DNA of 64,000 nucleotides from Reyranella sp. (GTDB taxonomy: Bacteria > Pseudomonadota > Alphaproteobacteria > Reyranellales > Reyranellaceae). Below the pieces are notes generated by a model. The model was not told where the DNA came from. It worked only from the letters and a program-made list of their open reading frames with translations, and searched no databases. Made by a program: the position numbers and the translations under genes. Shown piece after piece: positions 1-7,963 of this stretch. How positions within the stretch are numbered: position 1 is the first letter of the stretch; the number at the start of each line of letters is the position of its first letter. The stretch lies in the NCBI RefSeq assembly GCF_004297265.1, contig NZ_SCUT01000040.1, forward strand, positions 146,844-210,843, read 5' to 3'.

Positions 1-11
1 AGCGCCCACCA
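1..11 (+). tRNA. Probable 3' end of a tRNA (partial, perhaps tRNA-Lys)
   Basis: The first 11 bases read as the 3' strand of an acceptor stem (AGCGCCC), a discriminator A and an encoded CCA, and a rho-independent terminator follows 12 bases later. From memory, alphaproteobacterial tRNA-Lys ends in a very similar string, so Lys is the best guess. The rest of the gene lies outside the window, so the call rests on a very short match and on the position of the terminator. Confidence 0.35.
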
Positions 12-23
12 CCGGTTTTTAAG

Positions 24-56
24 GGCTCCGAGGCACTTCGCTTCGGAGCCTTTTTC
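24..56 (+). terminator. Rho-independent terminator of the upstream gene
   Basis: A perfect 8-bp stem (GGCTCCGA at 24-31 paired with TCGGAGCC at 43-50) closes an 11-base loop and is followed directly by TTTTTC. It is oriented to end transcription entering from the left edge, probably the tRNA whose 3' end opens the window. Confidence 0.75.
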
Positions 57-185
57 TTGGAAATGGGTGCACCCGGCTCATGGGTACGGCAGCCTTGCTG
101 CCTGAAAGTCTTCGGCTGCAGAACGACGACGCCTGGTCACAAGTCAGCCGTAGCGAATCCGCACCATGGTCCGGGACCCACGCGC

Positions 186-1496
186 TCAGCCGATCTCACG
201 CACTGCCCGCTCGACCGCATCCATGTCGAGCAGCATTGGGCCGGGTACTCCGTCCTCCACGAGACTTGAAATGTGAAAGGCCTCGTAGCCTCGGATGGAG
301 CTGATCAGCAACTGGTTGACGGCAGGCTTGGTCATGAGCTCGATCAGCCTGGCCCGCGGATTGGCGTTGAAGAGCATCATGTACAGGGCAAAGCCCGACG
401 GTCCGGCGACATGCGTCGCATTGGCGATGATCGCGACCTGATCCTCGAAATCCATCAGCTCGGGCTGAAGAATCTCGTAACCTTGCCCACGGAAGAAGGT
501 CTCCGCCTCTTCTTCATTCCGGATGACCGCATCAGGCTTGAGGATGGCCAGCTCCGCCTCGAAGGCCCGCCGGCTCAGATAGACCTTTTCGGGCGTGCGC
601 CCCTTGTGGGGGCGGATCTGCAGCATCCGCTCCCTCACGTGATCGAAGACGGTGCACATACCGGGCGAGGCCCTGAGGCCCGGCCAGAATTGAGAGGACG
701 GCAGGATGAGCCTGCTGACCCTGACGTCGCAAGTCGCAACGACCCTGATCCGGGACGGCTGCACGTCAAGCGCCCTCAGGATGGCCAATGCAAAGGGAGG
801 GACGATCAACCGGTCGGCCCAGCTGTGGAACACAAGGGAGATCGAAAGATCAGCCTTCAGCAGGTACCAGGCGCGCGCCAGCGACTCGAGGAGGAAAGGA
901 CCGAAACGGTGGGACCAGCGGCCGAGATAGACACAGGTGTCACGGATGCTGTCGGCCTCCTCGATCCGGGCCCGATCCAGCACGGGGACATTGATGCGCT
1001 TGTTCCAACGATGCTGCGTCAGCGCATCTTGTTCCAGAAACTCGGGCACGATGTGTCCGTCACTGCGATACACAGCGCCGGAGAAGGCGCGCGGCGGCAA
1101 CATCGGGTCCCTTTGCCTGGAAAGCAGGGCGGCCGGGATCTCCTCGACCTCGAGGGACTGAACTTCCTCCTCCGCCAGCACATGGCGGCTGTCCGGATTG
1201 AGGTTGAAGAACGTCAGCCTGCCATCACTCCACCGCCAAACCGGACTGTCCCCGCATTGCTGCGGAGTCAGGCGGATTTCCTTCGACCCGGCGGGCCTGG
1301 CAAGCTGGCCGAGGGGCCTCAAGGGTTCGGCAACCACTCTTGTCGACCGGGCCAATGAACGAGGCGCCGCCGGCTCTCGCTCGTCGATTGGTTGAATCGC
1401 ATCGGCCCTTCTCTTCCTCTTCCTTTCGGCTTTGCGCTTCTGCAGCCGCAGCAACTTCGCAAAGTTCTGGGCACTGGGAGGTGGCCGATCTGTCAT
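186..1496 (-). CDS. GT61 (DUF563) family glycosyltransferase
   Basis: A 436-residue protein resembling the DUF563/GT61 family, cytosolic or membrane-associated transferases that build capsule or other surface glycans. The N-terminal 40 residues are strongly basic (Lys/Arg run). The family core is visible: a His-Arg-Phe-Gly-Pro segment near residues 196-200 followed by a Leu/Glu-rich helix, a KVYLSRR segment near 304-310, a conserved acidic helix, and VAGPSGFAL near 363-371, where the family normally has its nucleotide-sugar pocket. Donor and acceptor cannot be read. An upstream in-frame ATG at 1541 exists, but the ATG at 1496 has a GGAG seven bases ahead and the likely promoter lies too close to 1541. 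It is divergent from the sulfotransferase-like gene, and together they look like a small surface-glycan pair. Confidence 0.75.
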   Translation of the reverse strand: MTDRPPPSAQNFAKLLRLQKRKAERKRKRRADAIQPIDEREPAAPRSLARSTRVVAEPLRPLGQLARPAGSKEIRLTPQQCGDSPVWRWSDGRLTFFNLNPDSRHVLAEEEVQSLEVEEIPAALLSRQRDPMLPPRAFSGAVYRSDGHIVPEFLEQDALTQHRWNKRINVPVLDRARIEEADSIRDTCVYLGRWSHRFGPFLLESLARAWYLLKADLSISLVFHSWADRLIVPPFALAILRALDVQPSRIRVVATCDVRVSRLILPSSQFWPGLRASPGMCTVFDHVRERMLQIRPHKGRTPEKVYLSRRAFEAELAILKPDAVIRNEEEAETFFRGQGYEILQPELMDFEDQVAIIANATHVAGPSGFALYMMLFNANPRARLIELMTKPAVNQLLISSIRGYEAFHISSLVEDGVPGPMLLDMDAVERAVREIG

Positions 1497-1548
1497 CCTG
1501 TGTCTCCAGCCTCCGGATGTGTCTCTCTCTACGCTGCTCATCCCTCTA

Positions 1549-1578
1549 TATATACAAAGAGAAGCGTGGGCGTAGCAA
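1549..1578 (-). promoter_or_regulatory. Candidate sigma70-type promoter for the GT61 gene
   Basis: On the minus strand a TTGCTA hexamer (1578-1573) is separated by 18 bases from TATATA (1554-1549), in an AT-rich patch that stands out from the GC-rich surroundings. Transcription would start near 1541, which favours the downstream ATG at 1496 as the translation start. Assigned by eye only. Confidence 0.4.
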
Positions 1579-1653
1579 AGTGACCGCCTTTACTCATGGT
1601 TGATCGACTGAGTCTCTCTTTCGTGATTGAATGGTTTGACGCAAGGGGAGGCG

Positions 1654-2286
1654 GTGATCGACAGTTCGTTTGCAGGCGCACTCATCAAGAACGGACACAA
1701 GACTACTGAGCGCAAGTCCATCATCATCTGCGGCCCTACACGAGGCGGGACGTCGTTCGCAGCCTCGGTATTCTACCGCTTGGGCGTGCCTTTTAAGCGC
1801 GATGCAGACGACAAACTCAGCATTCGCCTTGAGCACTCTGAGTTGCAGCTCGCCTTCTCGGCGCAGAACTGGAAAATGATGGACAAAACTGTCGAGGACT
1901 TCTGTTACCTGCATTTGGTCTGGGGATGGAAGGTGCCGGCGATCGAAAGGCAGCTCGCGAAGGTGGCGCAGATGATTCCCAATCCGCACGCCGTCATGAT
2001 TTTCAAGGAGCCGCTGTCGGTCGCCGCTCGAAAGGCGATTGTCCGGAAAAGCGATCTAGTGCAGCGCCTTCAGGAAGTTGTGAATGCCTACGGGATGATG
2101 GCCGCCCTCGCCGCGTCAGCAGAATATCCGCTGCTCCTGATCTCCTACGACAAGGCGGTCGCGAACCTTCCGGTGTTCCTGAAGGTCGCTGCCCACTACG
2201 CGGGTATAGCTTCATACAATGAAAACGCCGTCATCGCGGGAATCCAGGAAGACCAGCGACGCTACCTGAGAGCAACCCGGACGTAA
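1654..2286 (+). CDS. Sulfotransferase-like P-loop protein
   Basis: A 210-residue protein with an N-terminal beta strand and loop GPTRGGTSF (about 27-35). This matches the 5'-phosphosulfate-binding loop by which sulfotransferases hold PAPS. A late segment, LLLISYDKAV, resembles the strand near the C-terminal end of that fold. It is shorter than usual (about 250-300 residues) and no clear 3'-phosphate-binding Arg/Ser pair is seen, so the activity is uncertain; another P-loop transferase is possible. The GTG at 1654 follows an AAGGGGAGG stretch. An in-frame TTG at 1627 is the alternative start. It is divergent from the GT61 gene, so it may sulfate a glycan or small acceptor. Confidence 0.6.
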   Translation: MIDSSFAGALIKNGHKTTERKSIIICGPTRGGTSFAASVFYRLGVPFKRDADDKLSIRLEHSELQLAFSAQNWKMMDKTVEDFCYLHLVWGWKVPAIERQLAKVAQMIPNPHAVMIFKEPLSVAARKAIVRKSDLVQRLQEVVNAYGMMAALAASAEYPLLLISYDKAVANLPVFLKVAAHYAGIASYNENAVIAGIQEDQRRYLRATRT

Positions 2287-2830
2287 CGGCATGGATGTCG
2301 TCGCGCGGCGTGCGGGCGAGGCCGAGGAGGCAATGCGGGATGCGATCGTCGCAACGGTGCGGGTAGTCGAGTACGTTTTCAGCTGGATCAGGGCTCCGGT
2401 CGGGCTGGGCAAGGTCAATCCCGGTATGAAGGTCGCCCGTACCATGCACGTCCATCTGATGGCGCCCCCATTTCTGGACTTGGAAGAACAAGCCCATCGC
2501 GGCGCGCCGGCATGGCCGCGCTTCTGGCCCTGACAACGGGGGCCAGCGGGCGTGCCGTCTCAACCGAGAGGTCGAGGGCCGAGCGCAGGCGCGCATCGGC
2601 GAACTGCTCCGCGCCAATGGCATTGCCGCCGCCGAGATCCATTCCAGCCGGCGGTGCCGCCGCCTCGACGCCGTGACACTCATGAAGCCGGGTAATGTAC
2701 GCCCGCAGCCTCTACTCAATTCCTTCTTTCAGGATCGGGGCCGCGAAGCCGGGCGGCCCGCTCGCGGTTCAAGAACGGCTCCCGACCGCCTGTCGGACGG
2801 CGGACCTGCCCCCGGCGGACGAAGGCTGCT
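2287..2830. other. 544-bp stretch without a recognisable gene
   Basis: Several short overlapping open frames exist on both strands, but none has a convincing ribosome-binding site or a recognisable motif. The high third-position GC is compatible with decayed coding sequence. No hairpin terminator, repeat or mobile-element end was seen. Confidence 0.5.
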
Positions 2831-4063
2831 ATGAGCCGGCCACTCCGCCTGTCGCGGACACGTGAAATTCCGCGCATGCGCACGATCAAACCGCCGATCT
2901 GGCTGCTGATGAGCGCCACCGTTTCCTCGCAGATGGCGCTGACCATTTTCCTCCCGTCGCTGCCGACCATCGCGATGGACCTGGGTGTCGCCTACGGCAC
3001 CGCGCAGCTTACGCTCTCGATCTACCTGTTTGCCTTCGCCTTTGCCCAGCTGGCCGTGGGCCCGCTCTCTGACAATCTGGGCCGACGGCCGTTACTTCTG
3101 GCCAGCCTCGTCGTATTCACGATCGGCAGCGTCTGTTGCGCGCTCAGTCCGACGATCGAGATCCTCATCGCCTCGCGCCTCGTCCAGGCCTGCGGCGCCT
3201 GCGGCGGCGTGGTGTTGGGACGCGCCATCGTGCGCGACAGCAGAGCCGGCCCCGAAGCCCCCCGGGCGATGGGCTACATGGCCTCTTCCATGGCGCTGGC
3301 GCCGGCGCTCTCGCCGCTGCTGGGCGGGCAACTCCTCGGCTGGTTCGGCTGGCGCAGCAATTTCTGGTTCACGGCCGCCTGCGGACTCGCCGTTCTGGTC
3401 CTGGTCTGGCGCATCGTTGGCGAGACCGCGCCGAAGGCAGCGCCGCGCACGACCGGCGTGGTGCCCGACTATCTCGACGGCTTCCGCGCAGTGCTGCGCG
3501 AGCGCCGCTTCATCGGTCTCATGATCGCAGCCACCTGCGCCTCGGCCGGCTTCAATGTCTTCTTCTCGGGCGGCCCCATCCTCTTGATCCAGGTGATGGG
3601 CGTGGCCGTCGAAACCTTCGGCTGGTTCACTCTCGCCTGGGCCGGCAACTTCGTCGTCGGCAGCCTGGTCTCAAGCCGCCTGCAGGGCCGGGTGAAGAGC
3701 CTGATCCTGATCCCCGTGGGCCAGGGCATCCTCACCCTGGGCGCCCTGGCGATGGTGGCGACGGCGGCGCTGGGCCATGTCACGCCGCTCGCACTGATCG
3801 TGCCGCTGATCCTGATGGGCTGGGGCAACGGCCTCAACATGCCCAACGCGATGGCGAACGCGCTGGTCGCGGTCCCTGCCAACCGCGTCGGCGCGGCCTC
3901 GGCGCTGCTGGGCTTCGTACAGATGGTGACCGCCGCGGTGTTGACCCTGCTCGTGGGTTACGTGCCGCACGATACGCAGATGAACATCGGCATCGGCGTT
4001 GCCGTCACCGGCATCGTCGGGTTGGCCGGCTGGTGGACACTGGTGCGCCGGTCACCAGCCTGA
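2831..4063 (+). CDS. MFS drug exporter, Bcr/CflA family
   Basis: A 410-residue inner-membrane protein with about 12 hydrophobic helices, of the proton-driven Bcr/CflA (DHA1) multidrug exporter type. The family signature after helix 2 is present as GPLSDNLGRRPLLL, and the motif C region GGQLLGWFGWRSNFW follows helix 5. Length is normal for the family (about 400). The start at 2831 has GAAGG five bases ahead; an in-frame ATG at 2876 (Met16) would remove a basic leader and is an alternative. The gene stands before the dihydroxyacetone kinase, about 90 bases apart, with no clear functional link. The substrate cannot be read from sequence. Confidence 0.85.
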   Translation: MSRPLRLSRTREIPRMRTIKPPIWLLMSATVSSQMALTIFLPSLPTIAMDLGVAYGTAQLTLSIYLFAFAFAQLAVGPLSDNLGRRPLLLASLVVFTIGSVCCALSPTIEILIASRLVQACGACGGVVLGRAIVRDSRAGPEAPRAMGYMASSMALAPALSPLLGGQLLGWFGWRSNFWFTAACGLAVLVLVWRIVGETAPKAAPRTTGVVPDYLDGFRAVLRERRFIGLMIAATCASAGFNVFFSGGPILLIQVMGVAVETFGWFTLAWAGNFVVGSLVSSRLQGRVKSLILIPVGQGILTLGALAMVATAALGHVTPLALIVPLILMGWGNGLNMPNAMANALVAVPANRVGAASALLGFVQMVTAAVLTLLVGYVPHDTQMNIGIGVAVTGIVGLAGWWTLVRRSPA

Positions 4064-4154
4064 CGAGACCTGCGCCGGGCAAGTACGCTTCCGCCGGCTA
4101 CGGGTCACCGGCTATACGTCCAATCCGCTGCAACCGGACGACATGAGGCCTGGC

Positions 4155-5780
4155 ATGCAATTCATCAACGGCAAGGAGAGCCTCGTCGTCGATGCGATCG
4201 ACGGGCTGCTGTGCAGCAGCGGTGGCGCCAACCTGGCGCGGCTCGATGGCTATCCCGGCATCAAGGTTGTCCTGCGCACCGACCACAAGCCGGGGCGCGT
4301 GGCGATCGTCGCGGGCGGCGGATCCGGTCACGAGCCGGCGCATGCCTCCTTCGTCGGGAAGGGCATGCTGACCGCCGCCGTCTGCGGCGAGGTCTTCGCC
4401 TCGCCGTCGGTCGACGCCGTGTTCGCCGCGATCATGGCGGTAACCGGCAAGGGTGGCTGTCTCGTCATCTTCAAGAACTACACCGGCGATCGCCTGAACT
4501 TCGGGCTTGCCGTGGAGCGGGCTCGGGCGCTCGGCAGGAACGTCGAGGTGGTGATCGTGAAGGACGACATAGCGCTGCCGGACATCCCGCAGCCGCGGGG
4601 CATCGCCGGCGTCATGTTCGTCGAAAAGGTCGCCGGTCACTACGCCGAGCAAGGGGCAAACCTGAAGACCGTCGCCGCGATGGCCCAAAAGGCGGCCGAT
4701 GAGGTGGTTTCGCTCGGCATCTCGCTGTCTTCCTGCACCCTTCCCGGCATCGGCCGCGAAGATCGCGTTCCGGACGGCAAGGCCGAGCTCGGCCTTGGCC
4801 TTCATGGCGAACCGGGCGCCGACCTGATGAACTTCGAAGGTGCGCGCCAGGCGGCCCTCGTACTGGTCGACCGCCTCTTCGCCGCGGCGAAGCCCGCCCG
4901 CTCCTATGCCCTTCTGGTCAACAATCTGGGCTCCACCACGCCGCTGGAGATGAATCTGCTGGCCAACGAGGTGCTGGCGAGCCGGCGAGGCGCCAAGGTC
5001 AAACTGGTGCTGGGTCCAGCCACGCTGGTGTCCTCCCTCGACATGCACGGCTTCTCCCTGAGCCTCCTGCCCCTGACACCCGACTTCGAGAAGGCGCTGC
5101 TGTCGCCGGCCAGCCCGCTGGTCTGGCCGAAGGTCGGCACCCACGTGAAGCCGCGGCTCGTGAAACTGCCGCGGGAGCTGAAGAGGAAGCCCATCGGGGC
5201 GAGCCGGAACCCCTCGTTGAGCGCCCTGGTCAGCCGGGCCTGCGACATCCTCATCGCCGCAGAGGGAAAACTCAACGCGCTCGATGCCCGGGTCGGCGAT
5301 GGAGATACCGGCTCGACCGTCGCCGCCGCCGCCCGTCATCTGCAGACGGCGCTGCCCTTGATGCCGCTCGCCAGGCTGGACCGATTCTTCGCGGCAACCA
5401 GCGAGGCGCTCTCCCGGTCCATGGGAGGATCGTCGGGCGTGCTGCTGGCCATCTTCTTCTCGGCCGCCGGCCAGTCCGCATCGGGCGGTGCAAGCTGGCA
5501 GGACTCGCTTGCAGCCGGGCTTGCGACGATGATGATCCATGGCGGCGCCAAACCCGGTGATCGCACCATGGTCGATGCCATCGCACCCGCTCTGGGCGCC
5601 CTGCCGCAGGGGCTCGACGAAGCCGCGAAAGCCGCCCGTGCCGGTGCCGACGCCACTGCCCGGATGCCGGCGGCCCGCGCCGGCCGATCCAGCCATGTCC
5701 CGGCCTCGCATCTTGAGGGCGTTCCCGATCCGGGGGCGGAGGCCGTAGCGACATTGCTGGAAGGCCTGGCGAGGGGTTGA
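4155..5780 (+). CDS. Dihydroxyacetone kinase, DhaK-DhaL fusion (ATP type)
   Basis: A 541-residue cytosolic kinase that phosphorylates dihydroxyacetone (and possibly glyceraldehyde) with ATP. The DhaK domain fills about 1-335: GGGSGHEP at 54-61 lines the substrate site, and the His at about 217 in GLHGEPG is the residue that binds the substrate covalently as a hemiaminal. The DhaL domain follows from about 355, with the Mg-ATP motif GDGDTGST at 381-388 and GGSSGV near 425. Single-chain fusion and length are typical of ATP-dependent DAK enzymes, as opposed to the split PTS-dependent type. The ATG at 4155 has GAGG six bases ahead; an ATG at 4143 is also in frame. It probably feeds glycerol- or formaldehyde-derived triose into glycolysis. 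Confidence 0.9.
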   Translation: MQFINGKESLVVDAIDGLLCSSGGANLARLDGYPGIKVVLRTDHKPGRVAIVAGGGSGHEPAHASFVGKGMLTAAVCGEVFASPSVDAVFAAIMAVTGKGGCLVIFKNYTGDRLNFGLAVERARALGRNVEVVIVKDDIALPDIPQPRGIAGVMFVEKVAGHYAEQGANLKTVAAMAQKAADEVVSLGISLSSCTLPGIGREDRVPDGKAELGLGLHGEPGADLMNFEGARQAALVLVDRLFAAAKPARSYALLVNNLGSTTPLEMNLLANEVLASRRGAKVKLVLGPATLVSSLDMHGFSLSLLPLTPDFEKALLSPASPLVWPKVGTHVKPRLVKLPRELKRKPIGASRNPSLSALVSRACDILIAAEGKLNALDARVGDGDTGSTVAAAARHLQTALPLMPLARLDRFFAATSEALSRSMGGSSGVLLAIFFSAAGQSASGGASWQDSLAAGLATMMIHGGAKPGDRTMVDAIAPALGALPQGLDEAAKAARAGADATARMPAARAGRSSHVPASHLEGVPDPGAEAVATLLEGLARG

Positions 5781-5894
5781 GTGCCATTGTCGGCCCGTGC
5801 CGTTATCCACAGACTGCGTCGAGTTGCGACGCCCTGGCCCCCGGGCTTCCAGTATCTTTCACCCCCCTCCCTTCGATAGTCCTCCGAACAAAGA

Positions 5895-6947
5895 ATGACG
5901 AACATGCTTTCCCTCCGGCCCGGTGACCGCGTCCCCGACTTCGTTCTGCCGGGACTCGACGGAAAGCTCCGGAAGTTCGTCTGGTCGTTCAACGGCGACC
6001 CGGTCGCCCTGATCGCCGTGACAGATCTCGCGGCCCTCGACGCCGCGCAATTCGCGTCCCTGCGCGAGGCCTGTGCCGCGGCCTCAACGAAGCTCGTCGT
6101 CGTCGCCGGCAATACCGTCGCGGCGTCCGGACCTCTCTGGAAGAAGCTCGGTGCAGTCCCCGAGGAGCCGCTGCTGCTCTGCGACGATAAGGGGCAGTTC
6201 CTGCCGGCACTGCTCTCCCAGGCCGGGGCGGTCTCGTTCGGCCAGGGCATGGGCCTGCGCCAGAGGGTGATCGTGCTCGATCCGAATCAAAGGGTCGCCA
6301 CGACATTCGACACCCGCGCCGTGCTGGCGGCCGCCGAGACGATCAAGGGCGTTGCCGACTCGGTGCGCGCCGACGGCGGCGCCGACCTGCGCCTGACCAC
6401 GGCGATGGCGCCGGTCCTGGTCCTGCCGCGCGTCTTCGAGCCGGACTTCTGCACCCAGCTCATCCGCCTGTGGGGCAAGGGCGATCACAAGGATTCGGGC
6501 GTCTCCAGCCGCTACGGCAACGTCAACATGGCCGCGCTGAAACGCACCGAAGATTACACGATCGTCGAGCCGATGATGCTGAAGGCGGTGTCAGACCGCC
6601 TCGCCTATCGCATCGGGCCCGAACTCACCAAGGTCTTCGCCTTCGATCGCGAGTTCACCTTCGATTCGCATGTCGTGCTGTCCTACAGCGCCGAAGGCCG
6701 GCACTTCTTCGCCGCGCATCGCGACAATGGCGCGCCGACGACGGCCGATCGCGCCTTCGCCGTGTCGCTCAACCTCAACGACGATTTCGAGGGCGGCGAG
6801 CTGGTCTTCCCGGAATATGCCGCCGTGAAAGTCAGTCCGCCCGCGGGTGCAGCCGCGGTCTTCTCCTGCTCGCTGCTGCACGCGGTCGGCCCGGTCACCC
6901 GCGGCCGCCGATACGCGCTCACCACCTTCTTCAGACAGAAGCGCTGA
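5895..6947 (+). CDS. Redoxin-like / prolyl-4-hydroxylase-type dioxygenase fusion
   Basis: A 350-residue protein with two parts. Residues about 5-155 follow a thioredoxin/AhpC fold (PGDRVPDFVLPGLDG start, then alternating strands), but the stretch where the peroxidatic Cys belongs reads VTDLAALDAAQF and has no cysteine. Residues about 175-348 are a P4Hc 2-oxoglutarate/Fe(II) oxygenase: iron ligands His275-x-Asp277 and His329, the 2OG-binding Arg at about 338-339, and the GGELVFPEY strand between them. The oxygenase should be active, hydroxylating an unknown protein or small molecule, while the redoxin half looks structural. It converges on the TauD-like gene with only 8 bases between the stops. 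The start ATG at 5895 has only a weak ribosome-binding site. Confidence 0.8.
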   Translation: MTNMLSLRPGDRVPDFVLPGLDGKLRKFVWSFNGDPVALIAVTDLAALDAAQFASLREACAAASTKLVVVAGNTVAASGPLWKKLGAVPEEPLLLCDDKGQFLPALLSQAGAVSFGQGMGLRQRVIVLDPNQRVATTFDTRAVLAAAETIKGVADSVRADGGADLRLTTAMAPVLVLPRVFEPDFCTQLIRLWGKGDHKDSGVSSRYGNVNMAALKRTEDYTIVEPMMLKAVSDRLAYRIGPELTKVFAFDREFTFDSHVVLSYSAEGRHFFAAHRDNGAPTTADRAFAVSLNLNDDFEGGELVFPEYAAVKVSPPAGAAAVFSCSLLHAVGPVTRGRRYALTTFFRQKR

Positions 6948-6955
6948 TTTCCGCC

Positions 6956-7963
6956 TCAAGCAGCGGGTGCAGGAATCCAGCTCTTCTTCTCACCCGCATA
7001 GTAGGCGCCGGGATTGCCGTGCACCGTTGTGCGCCACATCAGCCGGCCCTCGCGCTCGCCATCGAACCAGGTCGCAGCATGGACGAGGCAGCGATTGTCC
7101 CAGATGAGGAGATCGCCCTCGGTCCATTCGTGGGCGTAGCAGAAGCGGCGCTCCGTGTAGTGCGCCATGATCTCGTCCAGCAGCGCGGCCCCCGCCCCGT
7201 GCGGGCCGGGTTCCATACCCACAAACGGCCCCTCGAACCAGTCCATCTGGCCCCATTCGCAGAGGAAAAGCGAACTCTCCCCCGTCACCGGATGGGTGCG
7301 CACGACCGGCTGCGGCTGCGAGCGCTCATGGGGCGCGAAGGCGCGCGGCGTGCGTCCGGCCAGAGCCGCCTCGCGCGACCGGCCGCTGCCCGGCTGGGCG
7401 TGCAGGCCGACCAGGGGCTCGACCTTCTCCTTCAACGCGGGCGGCAGGGCCTCGTAGGCCAGAATGCCGTTGGCGAACAGGGTCTGGCCGGTATCGCGCT
7501 GCGCCGGTGTCACGGCATAGAACAGCGAGATGTCGGGCGGCGGGCGGCGATAGCTCTGGTCGGTGTGCCAGCCCTTGCGATGGGGATATTGGGTCGGGAT
7601 CAGACCGTCGGCAGCCAGCGGTGGCTCGGGCCGCTTGGGCGGTGCCTTGCTGACGGGCGCCATGTTGGAGACGAGCAGGATCTCCGGCACCGAGACATGC
7701 ACCGACTTCAGGTCCGTGAGCGTGTGGCGATAATCCTCGACCTCCGGACCGAAGACCCGGCTGAGACGGATGAGCAGATCGGGATCGTCGGAGATGCCGC
7801 TCATGCCCTGGATCAGCAGCAATCCCTTCGCCTCGGCCAGCGCCGCCGGGAGGGCCTTCGGATCGCTTTCGGCCGCCGCGACGATCTTCGCGGCATCGCC
7901 TTCGAGCCTCAGCGTCGCGCCAAAGGAAGCGCCGGGCAGCGGTGCCTCGCGCGTGATGTTCAT
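6956..7963 (-). CDS. TauD/TfdA family 2-oxoglutarate dioxygenase
   Basis: A 335-residue Fe(II)/2-oxoglutarate dioxygenase of the TauD/TfdA superfamily. The metal triad His133-x-Asp135 and His295 is present, and the Arg near 311 that anchors 2-oxoglutarate lies in the usual place. The family attacks sulfonates, aryloxyacetates, trimethyllysine-like and many other substrates, and nothing here fixes the choice. The start ATG overlaps the stop of the upstream MlrC-like gene by four bases (ATGA), so the two are almost certainly translated as a pair and may act on the same compound. Confidence 0.85.
   Translation of the reverse strand: MNITREAPLPGASFGATLRLEGDAAKIVAAAESDPKALPAALAEAKGLLLIQGMSGISDDPDLLIRLSRVFGPEVEDYRHTLTDLKSVHVSVPEILLVSNMAPVSKAPPKRPEPPLAADGLIPTQYPHRKGWHTDQSYRRPPPDISLFYAVTPAQRDTGQTLFANGILAYEALPPALKEKVEPLVGLHAQPGSGRSREAALAGRTPRAFAPHERSQPQPVVRTHPVTGESSLFLCEWGQMDWFEGPFVGMEPGPHGAGAALLDEIMAHYTERRFCYAHEWTEGDLLIWDNRCLVHAATWFDGEREGRLMWRTTVHGNPGAYYAGEKKSWIPAPAA

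Noticed and set aside
4098..5810. 570-codon open frame on the minus strand opposite the dihydroxyacetone kinase gene
   Set aside because: It is a shadow frame caused by high third-position GC; the plus-strand protein has all DhaK and DhaL motifs.
5803..5811. Perfect DnaA-box sequence TTATCCACA
   Set aside because: A single box with no further boxes, no AT-rich unwinding region and no dnaA, dnaN or parAB nearby; not an origin.
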